Below are positions 1 to 7,820 of a stretch of 33,955 nt of DNA, piece after piece (position 1 is the first letter of the stretch; every line of letters begins with the position of its first letter). Source of the DNA: JAHRAW01 sp965203265 (GTDB lineage: Bacteria; Pseudomonadota; Gammaproteobacteria; Arenicellales; Poriferihabitantaceae); the NCBI GenBank assembly GCA_965203265.1, contig CBDBBV010000001.1, positions 1 to 33,955 on the forward strand. Direction: 5' to 3'. The notes beneath the pieces are model-generated. The model saw only the letters and a program-made list of their open reading frames with translations. It was not told where the DNA came from and made no database searches. A program made the position numbers and the translations under genes.

Positions 1-572
1 GTGACATGGCGGATTGTGGGGGCCACGTAATCTCTGGTGACTATCCACTGGACCTCGAAACCCGACCAATAGCCGGTGCGCGTCTCGCCTGGAATTTCTC
101 TCACCCTGACGGCGAGGTTGGTAACCACATTGGCATTCGCTGTGAGGTTGATGACCTTAACCGATGTCTTGAGGCGGCTCTCAGCGAGCAGCCGGGGCGT
201 AGCGTCACGCAGGCCATCGGCACCATACACCATCCCGACAGGATGCTGGCTGCGGGGGATTTGATTACCGTATTGTTCACCACCGTAGCTGGCAATTCCG
301 TTGGCGTCGCCGAGCGGCAAATGTTTGGTGGGAATAAGCGTCTCGTCGCCCTTGGTGGTCGGGCACACGCCGCCCGCCACGCCTCGGCCGAGGCGGTTGG
401 CCGGGACTTGGCCGAAGTCGTCCAGTTCGCAGACGCCGCCGGGTTGGCCGCGCGCCGAGAGGATGTTGCGCAACGCTTGGAGCGCCGCGAACAGGTGGCG
501 CCGGGCGGCGCTCGGGTTGCCGCTGGTGGTGAGCAGGTGGTTGGTGGGCACTAATTTTTTGGGCCAGGGCAT
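1..572 (-). CDS. Tandem fibre-like tail protein 3 (partial, runs off the window)
   Basis: This is the third of three consecutive minus-strand genes whose products begin MPWP. The reading frame is open from the ATG at 572 to base 1 (190 codons) with no stop, so it is cut by the window edge. Like its two upstream paralogs it has a helical N-terminus, then a segment of the type 'cELDDFGQVPANRLGRG' echoed in paralog 2, and a beta-rich C-terminal half. The start lies one base past the stop of the preceding gene, inside the long tail operon and downstream of the J-like gene. That position suggests a tail-tip or fibre accessory protein; the function is inferred from position only. If the window is circular the frame would continue at 33955 and stop at 33943, giving about 194 aa, close to the paralogs' 211 and 223 aa. 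Confidence 0.75.
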   Translation of the reverse strand, partial: MPWPKKLVPTNHLLTTSGNPSAARRHLFAALQALRNILSARGQPGGVCELDDFGQVPANRLGRGVAGGVCPTTKGDETLIPTKHLPLGDANGIASYGGEQYGNQIPRSQHPVGMVYGADGLRDATPRLLAESRLKTSVKVINLTANANVVTNLAVRVREIPGETRTGYWSGFEVQWIVTRDYVAPTIRHV

Positions 573-1208
573 CTAACTGGGCGGGCTGCCGCGGGTTACG
601 GATACTTGGAGGGTGAGCTTGCCGAGGCGAGCATCGGTTTGATTCGGATCATCGACTAGGCTGGCGCCGGTGGCGCCGATGCCGGTCAGCATTTTGCCGG
701 TGCCGCTGCTGACAACCGTGATCTCCACGTCGCTTACCCAGTTTATTGTAGTGGAGCCCGGCACCGTATTTTTCGTGATGACGAAAGGGTTGAGGTGATC
801 GAGGTTAATCGTTTCGCCCGGCGCAACCTTAAGCAGGTATTTATTGACGCCGAGGCCCGCCACACTGGGTTTGATGCGCCCGTCGGCGTCCAGGCTCGCG
901 GTGGAGCGGCCCTCGCGACCCGGCATGGCGGCGCGCCCGACGGAGTCGTAGACGTCCGTCAAAATGTACTCGGTTGGCACTTTGCCGTTATCGTCGAGCG
1001 GCACGGCGCCGTTTGGTTGGCCGCGGCCTTGGCGGTCATTCGGCACGCGCCCGGCGGAGTCGAGGTCGCAAATTCCGTTGGAGACGCCCAGCGAGCCGAT
1101 GATGGCATTGATCGCCTCGATGAGGCGCAGCAGTGCCGGGCGGCCGGTGCGCGGATGGTCGCGGGTGCCGAGGCCGTTGGTGGTTAGATTGTCGCGTGGC
1201 CAGGGCAT
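573..1208 (-). CDS. Tandem fibre-like tail protein 2 (211 aa)
   Basis: Second member of the MPWP family. It starts two bases after the stop of paralog 1. The N-terminal 50 residues look helical (a leucine/isoleucine-rich stretch around residues 25-40). Two short glycine/aspartate-rich motifs follow ('DLDSAGRVPNDRQGRG' and 'LDADGRIKPSVAGLG'), of the kind seen in trimeric tail-fibre and tip proteins. The C-terminal 80 residues are rich in V, T and I and probably form beta structure. I do not recognise a named family. Position directly downstream of J supports a role at the tail tip or in host adsorption; this is inference. Confidence 0.8.
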   Translation of the reverse strand: MPWPRDNLTTNGLGTRDHPRTGRPALLRLIEAINAIIGSLGVSNGICDLDSAGRVPNDRQGRGQPNGAVPLDDNGKVPTEYILTDVYDSVGRAAMPGREGRSTASLDADGRIKPSVAGLGVNKYLLKVAPGETINLDHLNPFVITKNTVPGSTTINWVSDVEITVVSSGTGKMLTGIGATGASLVDDPNQTDARLGKLTLQVSVTRGSPPS

Positions 1209-1210
1209 TA

Positions 1211-1882
1211 TTATTGGCCCCCGCCCTCTCCACCGCCGCGGCGGGGTTGCTTGGGGCGCGGCAAGCGGGTGACTCTGGTGATGTCCATTGATCTGTATGT
1301 CGGCTTGAGGTGTATCGAAGACGGGCCTACGCGCTTGGCGGTAAACCCGGTTATTGCCGGCGATTTTATCGACGAGAGGTTAGACGGGTTGTCGATATTG
1401 ATCTTCAAGTTGCCGATGAGATCGAGAAAATGGGGCGCCGCCAAATTACCGCCTTTATCCAACTGTACTGGGTTGCCCTCCCAGCTCCCTACCCACAATC
1501 GGCCGTCGGCATTGATGGGCGGCGCTGTCGCCGTCGGTTTGCCGGTGGTCTCTTCGGGTCCAACGATGCCGATGTAATCCCGCATAAGCGTCGGCTTGGC
1601 CGCGCCGTCCAGCATGGCGACCTCGGCGCTGCGCGCGCCGTTGACGCCGACAAATCGGTTTTGGTAGAGCCCAAGCCGGCCGTTGGCATCCAGCCCGGCG
1701 ATGCCGCCTGTATCAATCGGGTTGGGCGTGGCGGTCGCCGTCTTGGACGCTCCGCTGTATCGTAACGCCAAGATCGCCCTGACGATCTCCACCATGCGCA
1801 CGATCACCGCGCGCGCTCGGCTTGGTCGGCTGTACGCCGACTGCAAATCGGTATCTTCGAGGTCGTCAGTCGGCCAGGGCAT
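1211..1882 (-). CDS. Tandem fibre-like tail protein 1 (223 aa)
   Basis: First member of the MPWP family. The ATG at 1882 overlaps the TAA of the J-like gene by one base (TAATG), which fixes this start over longer readings in the same frame. The N-terminal helical region includes a VIVRMVEIVRAIL stretch, followed by glycine/aspartate motifs ('GIAGLDANGRLGLYQNR', 'INADGRLWVGSW'). The C-terminus is basic and glycine-rich. The protein shares its opening MPWP, the helical stretch and the D-x-x-G-R motif with the next two genes, so the three are probably tandem duplicates that have diverged strongly. The likely role is a tail-tip or fibre component. Confidence 0.8.
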   Translation of the reverse strand: MPWPTDDLEDTDLQSAYSRPSRARAVIVRMVEIVRAILALRYSGASKTATATPNPIDTGGIAGLDANGRLGLYQNRFVGVNGARSAEVAMLDGAAKPTLMRDYIGIVGPEETTGKPTATAPPINADGRLWVGSWEGNPVQLDKGGNLAAPHFLDLIGNLKINIDNPSNLSSIKSPAITGFTAKRVGPSSIHLKPTYRSMDITRVTRLPRPKQPRRGGGEGGGQ

Positions 1883-4800
1883 TATGTTGTCTCGGCGGTG
1901 GCGGGCGCGGCGGGAACGCCGGTCAGGATGACGTCCACGGTGGCGTCCGCCGGGTCGCCGTCTCCGTTGTAAATCTTGATACGCGGGTCGCGCTTGTTGA
2001 TGACCTCCCAACTCCAGCCGGGGCCGACGGATTGGAGCGTCAGGGCTATGTGGGTTACCGCGCCGAGCGCGCCGATGGTGGGGATGATGCGCCCGTCCGC
2101 TTTGTTGCCCGACCAAGTCGAGGTGTCCGTATCCAGCAACCGCTCGACTTGCGAGTTGCCGTGGAGAGTGTAGCAAAGATGATCCATCCAGCCACCGTAC
2201 CGGTGGTCGGTTGCCTTTGTGCGGATTGAAAATTGCAGATCGATACGCCTAGCCGTAATGAGCGTGCCGGGCTGGTAGATACGATGATTTTTACCTTCCA
2301 GCGCCGCGAGCGTCTCGGCGCCGGCGATATGGCGCTCGCGCACCACCAGTTCGATATTTGGATCGGCGGCCGCGCCCTCATCCTCGCGCGTGTAGAGCAC
2401 GCTGTTGTAGAGCACATCCCAACTGATGGAGGTGGTGATGTCCGCCGTCTCCGAGAGCACGATGGTCGGTGGCTCGTAGATCATGGCGTTGGGGGTGTCC
2501 GGCCTACCCAGATCGGTAACCCCCCAATACCGCCAGTTGGCCCAAGTGATCGTATCGTCCATTTCCGCCCAACTGTGGTGGCCGAGGGCTTCGATCGCGT
2601 TGGCGCCGTCGTCCGAGCGCGCCGCAAACAACACTTTGCCCGGCCAGTCCTCGGCTGACGGACAACGCCAGCCAAGCGTTTCGCCGCTCGGCGGATCACC
2701 GAGGGCGGCGACGATGCGCACATCCGGCGACAAATTACCCACCACATCAAGTGCCCGTAGCGCAAATCGCCAGTTGCCGCGAGGGGGCGCAGCGACCTCC
2801 AACGGCGATGCAGTGATGTGGTCGGTGTGTAGTGGAGTCATGTCGTCCCACTCCGGCGCGCTGTCGGCGGCGCCTTGCTCGGCATAGCGGATTTGATAGC
2901 CGATAACGTCCGGATCGGCGGGCGGAGTCCAGCGAAAACGGCGTTGACCATCCGGCAGGATGTCGAGCAAAAAGTTGGTGGGGGCGGCGGGGGCGCGGGT
3001 TACGCCAATTATGGTGTAACCGATCACGAACGGGTCGCCCAGTTGCGCGCCGAAGGCGGCGGGGAGGGCGGTTATGGTGATGCGACCAGAAGTTATTTCG
3101 GATATCCAAGTGGCGGTGACGTCCGGGCCGCTGAGGGTGGCGACGAGGCGGTTGTGTTGATCGGGGATGTCGTTTCGGGTTACGCGAATCTCACCGCCGC
3201 GCCAATCTCCGGTGGTGGTGAGGGTGGCTATCAGCTCCACTGCATAGGATTTACCCACGCGAATCAGGCGCTCGGTGATCGCCATGCCGACGATGGCCGG
3301 GCGGCGGTTTGGCAGGGCTGGGAGGTCGTCCTCCAAGCCCTTTTGTGCCGCCTCATGGTACTCGTCGACCTCGTCGATGGCGACGAAGCGGATGCGCCCA
3401 TCGGAGTTCGGCTGCAGGCTGATGATGCGCGCCTTGTGCGGTGGGGTGGTGCTGTCGTACAGGCGCCACAAGCAGTCGTCCGGATCGCCGCGCAAGTAGC
3501 CGCCCGGGTCGGCGGGGTTGGGATGATCCGGATAGACGGCTTGGTCTGGCGGCGGATCGGGGAGCGGATCGAGCAAGATAATCTCGTTGTCGATGCCGCC
3601 CGGCGCGGGGTGAATTGCGCTGGTGTGTAGGTGGCCATCGCCGAGGCGTAATAGGATGTGGTCGCCGTCCGCGATGGCGAGCGGATCGCCGTCTGTATTG
3701 GCGGGGCGCAGGGCGATGTGGTTGTTGGCGGGGGCGCTGGCGATGCGGCCGGTTATCCCGCCGTCGAGGAGGGCGTGGGTGATATAGACGACATCGCCGC
3801 GTTGAATGGTGCGGCCCTCCATACCCATCTCCCAGATGATGCGCCGCCGGTGGTAGATCTGGCGGGCGGCGATTTGGTTGGCCTCGGCAGCGGCTTGCTT
3901 GGCGTTGGTGACGCCGCGCAGGGAGACTACGGCGGGGCGGGTGGTCGCGCCACGCTCGACGCCGGGGACGGTGCGCCAGATTGTGTGCCAGTTGTTATCG
4001 AGGTCGGGGTCCAAAAATCGGACGCCGACACGATCCGCCGTCTTGGAGTCGGCCCACTCGATCGAGCATGATCCGGCGACAATGTTGCCAGGGTGGATGA
4101 GCGCGCTTACCGGTGTGTCGGGGTTGTCGATGACTACGCCTAGCGCTCCACTCGCCCAAGTGGGGCTGGCGCGCCCACACGCGCCGATAATGTTGAGCAC
4201 TTCGGCATGGCTGGTGGGCGCGGTGAGCACCAGATTACATGTCAGCTCGTTGTCCTCGCAAAACCTATACCACACGGCGAGGGATGCGTCATCGATGCGG
4301 GAGCGGGGGAGGTTGATGCCGCAGAGACTGCCGTCCGGGGTGGTGTTGCCGAGGCAATAGGCGCGATAGATGGCGGCGGGGTTGGAGTGATTGCCATCGG
4401 CCTCGATGCGCCACTCATCGGAACCCTCTTTGAGTGTCGGGATGTACTGGGTGACTAGTCCGCTCAGGGCGTCCAGCCGCCCGCTGAGCTGGCCGGTGGC
4501 GCGTATGGACACGGCGAGGCGGGTCTGGCCGTAGTAGCTCGCGGTGTCGGGCTGATAGGAGCGCAACACGGACCAGGTTATATCATCGGTGATGTGGGTT
4601 GATGTTGACTTGGCGGTGTTGCGGCGCACGCGCACCTCGTACGCTCCCGGGGTGAGCAGCTCGGTGCGCAGGGTACGGCCCCAGGGCGTAGCGCTATTGC
4701 CAGACAAACTCGTGGTGATGAGGCGCGGGGGGAGAACGATTTGGTGATCGTCGGAGTCCGGGTCACCGATGATGGTGATGGCGCGAGTGGTCCACTCTGG

Positions 4801-5967
4801 GGGGGCGCCACGCGAGGGGATGAGGCGGTATTGATAGGTGATGTCAACGCTGTGGCTGTATATTCCGCCCTTCCGACCGACCTGAAAAATTCGCGTACCA
4901 AAATCCAACTCGAAGTAGTCTGTGTTGCTGGGGGTGCGGCGGGTTACCCAATCGGTGTCCTCGAGTACCGCGCCGGGGATGGCGTCAACGTTACCCGAAA
5001 CCAACGTGATCGCGCTGGTGGCGGAGTGGCCGTAATCCCACTGGGTCTCCACGTCGTCATAATCATCCAATCGGCTTGATCCGACTCGCAGGTCCCTCAC
5101 GTGGAGGCCGCCGCCGGCGTCTGGCGATAGGCGCACGCCGAAGTTATAAATGGCGTAGTAGTTTTGGTTGCGGACGCTACTATGGGTGTTGTAGTCGCGG
5201 GCGCCCAAGTCGGGGAACATGCGATGGGTGCCGAGTACGAGCGGGAGGGGTTGATGCGGGCGTGCGCGGTTGGCTCCGCCGCTCAGGGAGTAGGATTGAT
5301 CCGGCTTGCGCCCGGAGAGATCAGGCGGATCCTGCTGGCGGACCGGAGCGACGGCGTCAATAAGAAACTGTCCGCCGACCAACACGGCGCCGGAAACCAG
5401 CGCCGCTCCAACCGTCCCCGCGGCAAATCCCAGCAACGGCGGCAGGGTGATGGCAACCACAATCAGCGCAATTTGCAACACGATGCGTAAGGGGTCGCTG
5501 TCGTCTCCGCCTTGGGGCCGCACGCGCAGGGTTACGATGTCGCCCGGCTTGATGAGTGTTTGCGACCACATTAACGGGTCGATTATGGTGCTATTAATTG
5601 CCGCGTACATGCCCGTTATCGGGCCATCAACGCGCTGTCCGATGGTTCGCCCGATCAACCCCGCCAGGGTCTCTGTGCGCACCAACGCGGTGGTCATTTG
5701 CTCGCGCCCGGCGCTGTTCAGGGCAGATGGCCAAAGGTCGAGGTGTACGCTACCCGCCCCCATGTCCGGACGCCGCGCCCGGCGGGGTGGATCGCCGATC
5801 ATCAGGCCGAGGCGCCTGCGCAGCACTCGGCTCACGGTACTTGGGCTGACGCCTTGTTCGGCGGCAATCTGCCGCCCGGTGGCGTGGCGGTTGCACATCG
5901 CGGTGTCGATGATGCGCCGATTGCGCTCGGCTTGCTCGGCGCGGGTGAGGCGGCGGCTATTTGGCAT
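1882..5967 (-). CDS. J-like tail tip / host specificity protein with an N-terminal HTH segment (1361 aa)
   Basis: Large tail-tip protein of the lambda J / TipJ type, expected at the distal end of the siphophage tail for receptor contact. From about residue 92 the sequence follows the usual J opening: a short beta region, the motif KPGDIVTLRVRPQGG (140-154), then a hydrophobic double segment at about 162-202. Fibronectin-III-like sequence lies in the C-terminal half (for example FRWTPPADPDVIGYQIRYAE). The first 55 residues are unlike J: they hold a clear helix-turn-helix (TGRQIAAEQGVSPSTVSRVL, 30-49). The ATG at 5967 overlaps the NlpC/P60 gene by 11 bases. In-frame alternatives are M56, M69 and M91 (ATG at 5697), the last falling exactly where J homology begins, but none has a good ribosome site. 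The J call is firm; the start is not. Confidence 0.85.
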   Translation of the reverse strand: MPNSRRLTRAEQAERNRRIIDTAMCNRHATGRQIAAEQGVSPSTVSRVLRRRLGLMIGDPPRRARRPDMGAGSVHLDLWPSALNSAGREQMTTALVRTETLAGLIGRTIGQRVDGPITGMYAAINSTIIDPLMWSQTLIKPGDIVTLRVRPQGGDDSDPLRIVLQIALIVVAITLPPLLGFAAGTVGAALVSGAVLVGGQFLIDAVAPVRQQDPPDLSGRKPDQSYSLSGGANRARPHQPLPLVLGTHRMFPDLGARDYNTHSSVRNQNYYAIYNFGVRLSPDAGGGLHVRDLRVGSSRLDDYDDVETQWDYGHSATSAITLVSGNVDAIPGAVLEDTDWVTRRTPSNTDYFELDFGTRIFQVGRKGGIYSHSVDITYQYRLIPSRGAPPEWTTRAITIIGDPDSDDHQIVLPPRLITTSLSGNSATPWGRTLRTELLTPGAYEVRVRRNTAKSTSTHITDDITWSVLRSYQPDTASYYGQTRLAVSIRATGQLSGRLDALSGLVTQYIPTLKEGSDEWRIEADGNHSNPAAIYRAYCLGNTTPDGSLCGINLPRSRIDDASLAVWYRFCEDNELTCNLVLTAPTSHAEVLNIIGACGRASPTWASGALGVVIDNPDTPVSALIHPGNIVAGSCSIEWADSKTADRVGVRFLDPDLDNNWHTIWRTVPGVERGATTRPAVVSLRGVTNAKQAAAEANQIAARQIYHRRRIIWEMGMEGRTIQRGDVVYITHALLDGGITGRIASAPANNHIALRPANTDGDPLAIADGDHILLRLGDGHLHTSAIHPAPGGIDNEIILLDPLPDPPPDQAVYPDHPNPADPGGYLRGDPDDCLWRLYDSTTPPHKARIISLQPNSDGRIRFVAIDEVDEYHEAAQKGLEDDLPALPNRRPAIVGMAITERLIRVGKSYAVELIATLTTTGDWRGGEIRVTRNDIPDQHNRLVATLSGPDVTATWISEITSGRITITALPAAFGAQLGDPFVIGYTIIGVTRAPAAPTNFLLDILPDGQRRFRWTPPADPDVIGYQIRYAEQGAADSAPEWDDMTPLHTDHITASPLEVAAPPRGNWRFALRALDVVGNLSPDVRIVAALGDPPSGETLGWRCPSAEDWPGKVLFAARSDDGANAIEALGHHSWAEMDDTITWANWRYWGVTDLGRPDTPNAMIYEPPTIVLSETADITTSISWDVLYNSVLYTREDEGAAADPNIELVVRERHIAGAETLAALEGKNHRIYQPGTLITARRIDLQFSIRTKATDHRYGGWMDHLCYTLHGNSQVERLLDTDTSTWSGNKADGRIIPTIGALGAVTHIALTLQSVGPGWSWEVINKRDPRIKIYNGDGDPADATVDVILTGVPAAPATAETT

Positions 5968-6475
5968 TGGTGATCTGCTCGATCTGCCCAAGCATGGTAG
6001 TCGCACGTGCCTTGAGCATCTCCACCGGATCGCACTGCGGCGCGGGCGGCGGGCCGCCGTCCGGACGCAACCACCGGTAGTAGCCGACCACCTCCAACTG
6101 GCGAGCCTCCAGCGTGGCGATGGGGTGGAGGGCGGTGTTGATGCCGGCCATGCAGTGCAGCACACAGGGCTCGCCGGATATGACGGCGTACACGCCTATG
6201 TGGTGGCCGAGACTGAGAGTGCGGCCGGCGGCTTGCATGAGCACGGCATCGCCTTCCACCGCCAGCCCCGGCGGGATGGGCACGGCGAAATCGCCTTGGA
6301 GCGATCGGATTTGCTCATCGCGCGCCCGCACGCCGTGCGCATGGGGCGGGAAGGTCAGCGGGGTGGCAAACACCTTGCACATGACCTCGACTACCAAATC
6401 GGCGCAGTCGTACTCGCCTCGGCGGTATGGTCTGCCGATCCACCCAATCGACCAATGCTCGGCTGAGTAGCTCAT
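5957..6475 (-). CDS. NlpC/P60-family tail peptidase (lambda K-like, 172 aa)
   Basis: Cysteine peptidase of the NlpC/P60 (C40) family, as found in lambda gpK. It is thought to be a tail-tip component that cuts peptidoglycan peptides during DNA entry. Visible catalytic features are Cys24 in EYDCADLV, His91/His92 in SLGHHIGVY, and an HC at 107-108. The ATG at 6475 shares one base with the TGA of the DUF1833 gene, so longer readings upstream are rejected. It is followed directly by the J-like gene, which is the standard K-J order. The C-terminal 45 residues (proline-rich, then a helical stretch) go beyond the core domain. Confidence 0.9.
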   Translation of the reverse strand: MSYSAEHWSIGWIGRPYRRGEYDCADLVVEVMCKVFATPLTFPPHAHGVRARDEQIRSLQGDFAVPIPPGLAVEGDAVLMQAAGRTLSLGHHIGVYAVISGEPCVLHCMAGINTALHPIATLEARQLEVVGYYRWLRPDGGPPPAPQCDPVEMLKARATTMLGQIEQITNAK

Positions 6476-6972
6476 CAAAACACTCCCGGGGCGCTGTGCG
6501 GATCGTATTGAATCGAGACCGCCGGGCGGCCCAATAGTGGGTCGTAACCGAGGCTGGCTTGCACGCGCTGATTGTCCACGTGGATGGATTGCACATCGAC
6601 CACTTGGGACCACTCGACGCTGATGGGTTGGTTGGCGAGGTCGGACGGGTCGGGGCGATGCACCTGCATGAGTGCAACTTGGGCATGAGCGCCGCCGTGC
6701 GCACGCTCGATCCACTGGTTGAGGACGGCTCCGGCGTTGGCGATCTCGATTACTGCGCTGGGTATCTGGCCCTTCACATCATCGATTGTCCGGACTCGAA
6801 AGCTCGAGCGGATGTACAACTCACCGTCGATAACCGCATCATGCGTGTCGTTGATTACGCGCAGCGGATACTGGATGGCCGGATGGGTGATCACCAAGGC
6901 AAAGGCGATCACGCCATCGGGCGCGCCGGAACGGACGGCGCGGGCGAATGCGGGGCTGAGGGGGCGAGGCAT
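6475..6972 (-). CDS. DUF1833-like tail-tip protein (165 aa)
   Basis: The sequence opens with a region of the type 'DGVIAFALVITHPAIQYPLRVINDT', which resembles DUF1833 proteins. These are small siphophage proteins coded between the tape measure and the NlpC/P60 gene. The rest alternates short beta strands with a conserved-looking MQVHRPDPSD segment. The gene lies in the expected place, four bases after its upstream neighbour and overlapping the peptidase start. The family has no established biochemical role; by analogy with lambda L it probably sits in the distal tail complex. Confidence 0.7.
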   Translation of the reverse strand: MPRPLSPAFARAVRSGAPDGVIAFALVITHPAIQYPLRVINDTHDAVIDGELYIRSSFRVRTIDDVKGQIPSAVIEIANAGAVLNQWIERAHGGAHAQVALMQVHRPDPSDLANQPISVEWSQVVDVQSIHVDNQRVQASLGYDPLLGRPAVSIQYDPHSAPGVF

Positions 6973-6976
6973 GGTG

Positions 6977-7378
6977 CTAGCCGGTGGATATGTTGATGCC
7001 CAAATGCCGCACCGGTATCACCACCGAGGCGCCGGGGTTGCGGGGGAGTGTGTAGCCGGTTATCGAGCCGGTCAGCAGCATTTGATCGACGCCATCGATG
7101 ACCTGCCAGATGGCGAGGTGAGTCGCCGCCGGCCACAACTCGGTCGCCGGTCCGAAGCTCAGGGCAACCGTGTTGGTCAGGCTCCCGCCGCCCACCGTTG
7201 AGACAAATTGCAGCTTGGACGAGATGCTATCGATGCGAGAATAGCCGCCCGCGGTCAATTCATTGGCCGGCGCGGGGGCCACGCCCTCCGCCGGGCTGTG
7301 CAGGGCGGCGGTGGCGGTGTCGAATTTATCCAGCCAACATTGCAGGATGATGGGGGCGGCGGCGGGGCGTAAGGCCAT
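6977..7378 (-). CDS. Tail-tip protein of unknown family (133 aa)
   Basis: Short, beta-rich protein with the motif ELTAGGYSRIDS near residue 40 and AVALSFG/WPAATHLAIWQ-like strands later. This arrangement resembles small phage tail 'capping' proteins that carry a GxYxR motif followed by ATHxAIW. I cannot assign it to a named family with confidence. It starts one base after the stop of the 146-aa gene and precedes DUF1833, within the tape-measure-to-J block. It is most likely a distal tail structural protein. Confidence 0.6.
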   Translation of the reverse strand: MALRPAAAPIILQCWLDKFDTATAALHSPAEGVAPAPANELTAGGYSRIDSISSKLQFVSTVGGGSLTNTVALSFGPATELWPAATHLAIWQVIDGVDQMLLTGSITGYTLPRNPGASVVIPVRHLGINISTG

Positions 7379-7379
7379 G

Positions 7380-7820
7380 TCAGGTCTCCACAGAGTGAGC
7401 GGTGAGGGTGTGTCCGCCGATACGCAGATCGGCTCGATTGATGTCCAAGCGAGCCGACCAAAGCCCCTCGATGGTCATCTCCACCGACCACAGCGCCCGG
7501 CCATCTACAGTGGGGGTGCTGCGCCAACGCATCCCGCCGTAACCGCCGCGTATGTGCACGCGGCGGATTGCTCCGTCGGTTGGTTCCGTCCAGGTGTTCC
7601 AGCGGTGCGCGTTCTCGCGCGCCCATTGCCGCAAGGCGCTGGTTTCGGCGCTGGTGAGCGCATCGATGTTGATGCTACGGGTCTCCAAGGACTCGGAGTT
7701 GATGCGCTCCACTTGGGCGGCGCCGTCGTCAAATCCGGTGCGGTGCTCGGTGGGATCCGATGTGATCTCGTAGGCCGCTGCGGATATTTTGTCGAGGGCA
7801 TACTGGGGCCAGTTTGCCAT
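7380..7820 (-). CDS. Minor tail protein, distal-tail-like (146 aa)
   Basis: This gene directly follows the tape measure gene and shares one base with its stop (TGATG), the slot of lambda gpM-like or distal tail proteins. The middle of the protein reads as the common distal-tail pattern: R-x-W or R-x-I strand, then 'LTSAETSALRQWARENAHRWNTW', then a strand pair ending in LWSVEMTIEGLWS. It is probably part of the ring joining the tail tube to the tip. The family assignment rests on pattern and position rather than a recognised signature. Confidence 0.6.
   Translation of the reverse strand: MANWPQYALDKISAAAYEITSDPTEHRTGFDDGAAQVERINSESLETRSINIDALTSAETSALRQWARENAHRWNTWTEPTDGAIRRVHIRGGYGGMRWRSTPTVDGRALWSVEMTIEGLWSARLDINRADLRIGGHTLTAHSVET

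Noticed and set aside
1882..6165. J-like gene starting at 6165 (1427 aa)
   Set aside because: The extra 66 residues lie entirely inside the NlpC/P60 gene in another frame and have shadow-like Arg/Ser/Trp composition; the ATG at 5967 is the first reasonable start.
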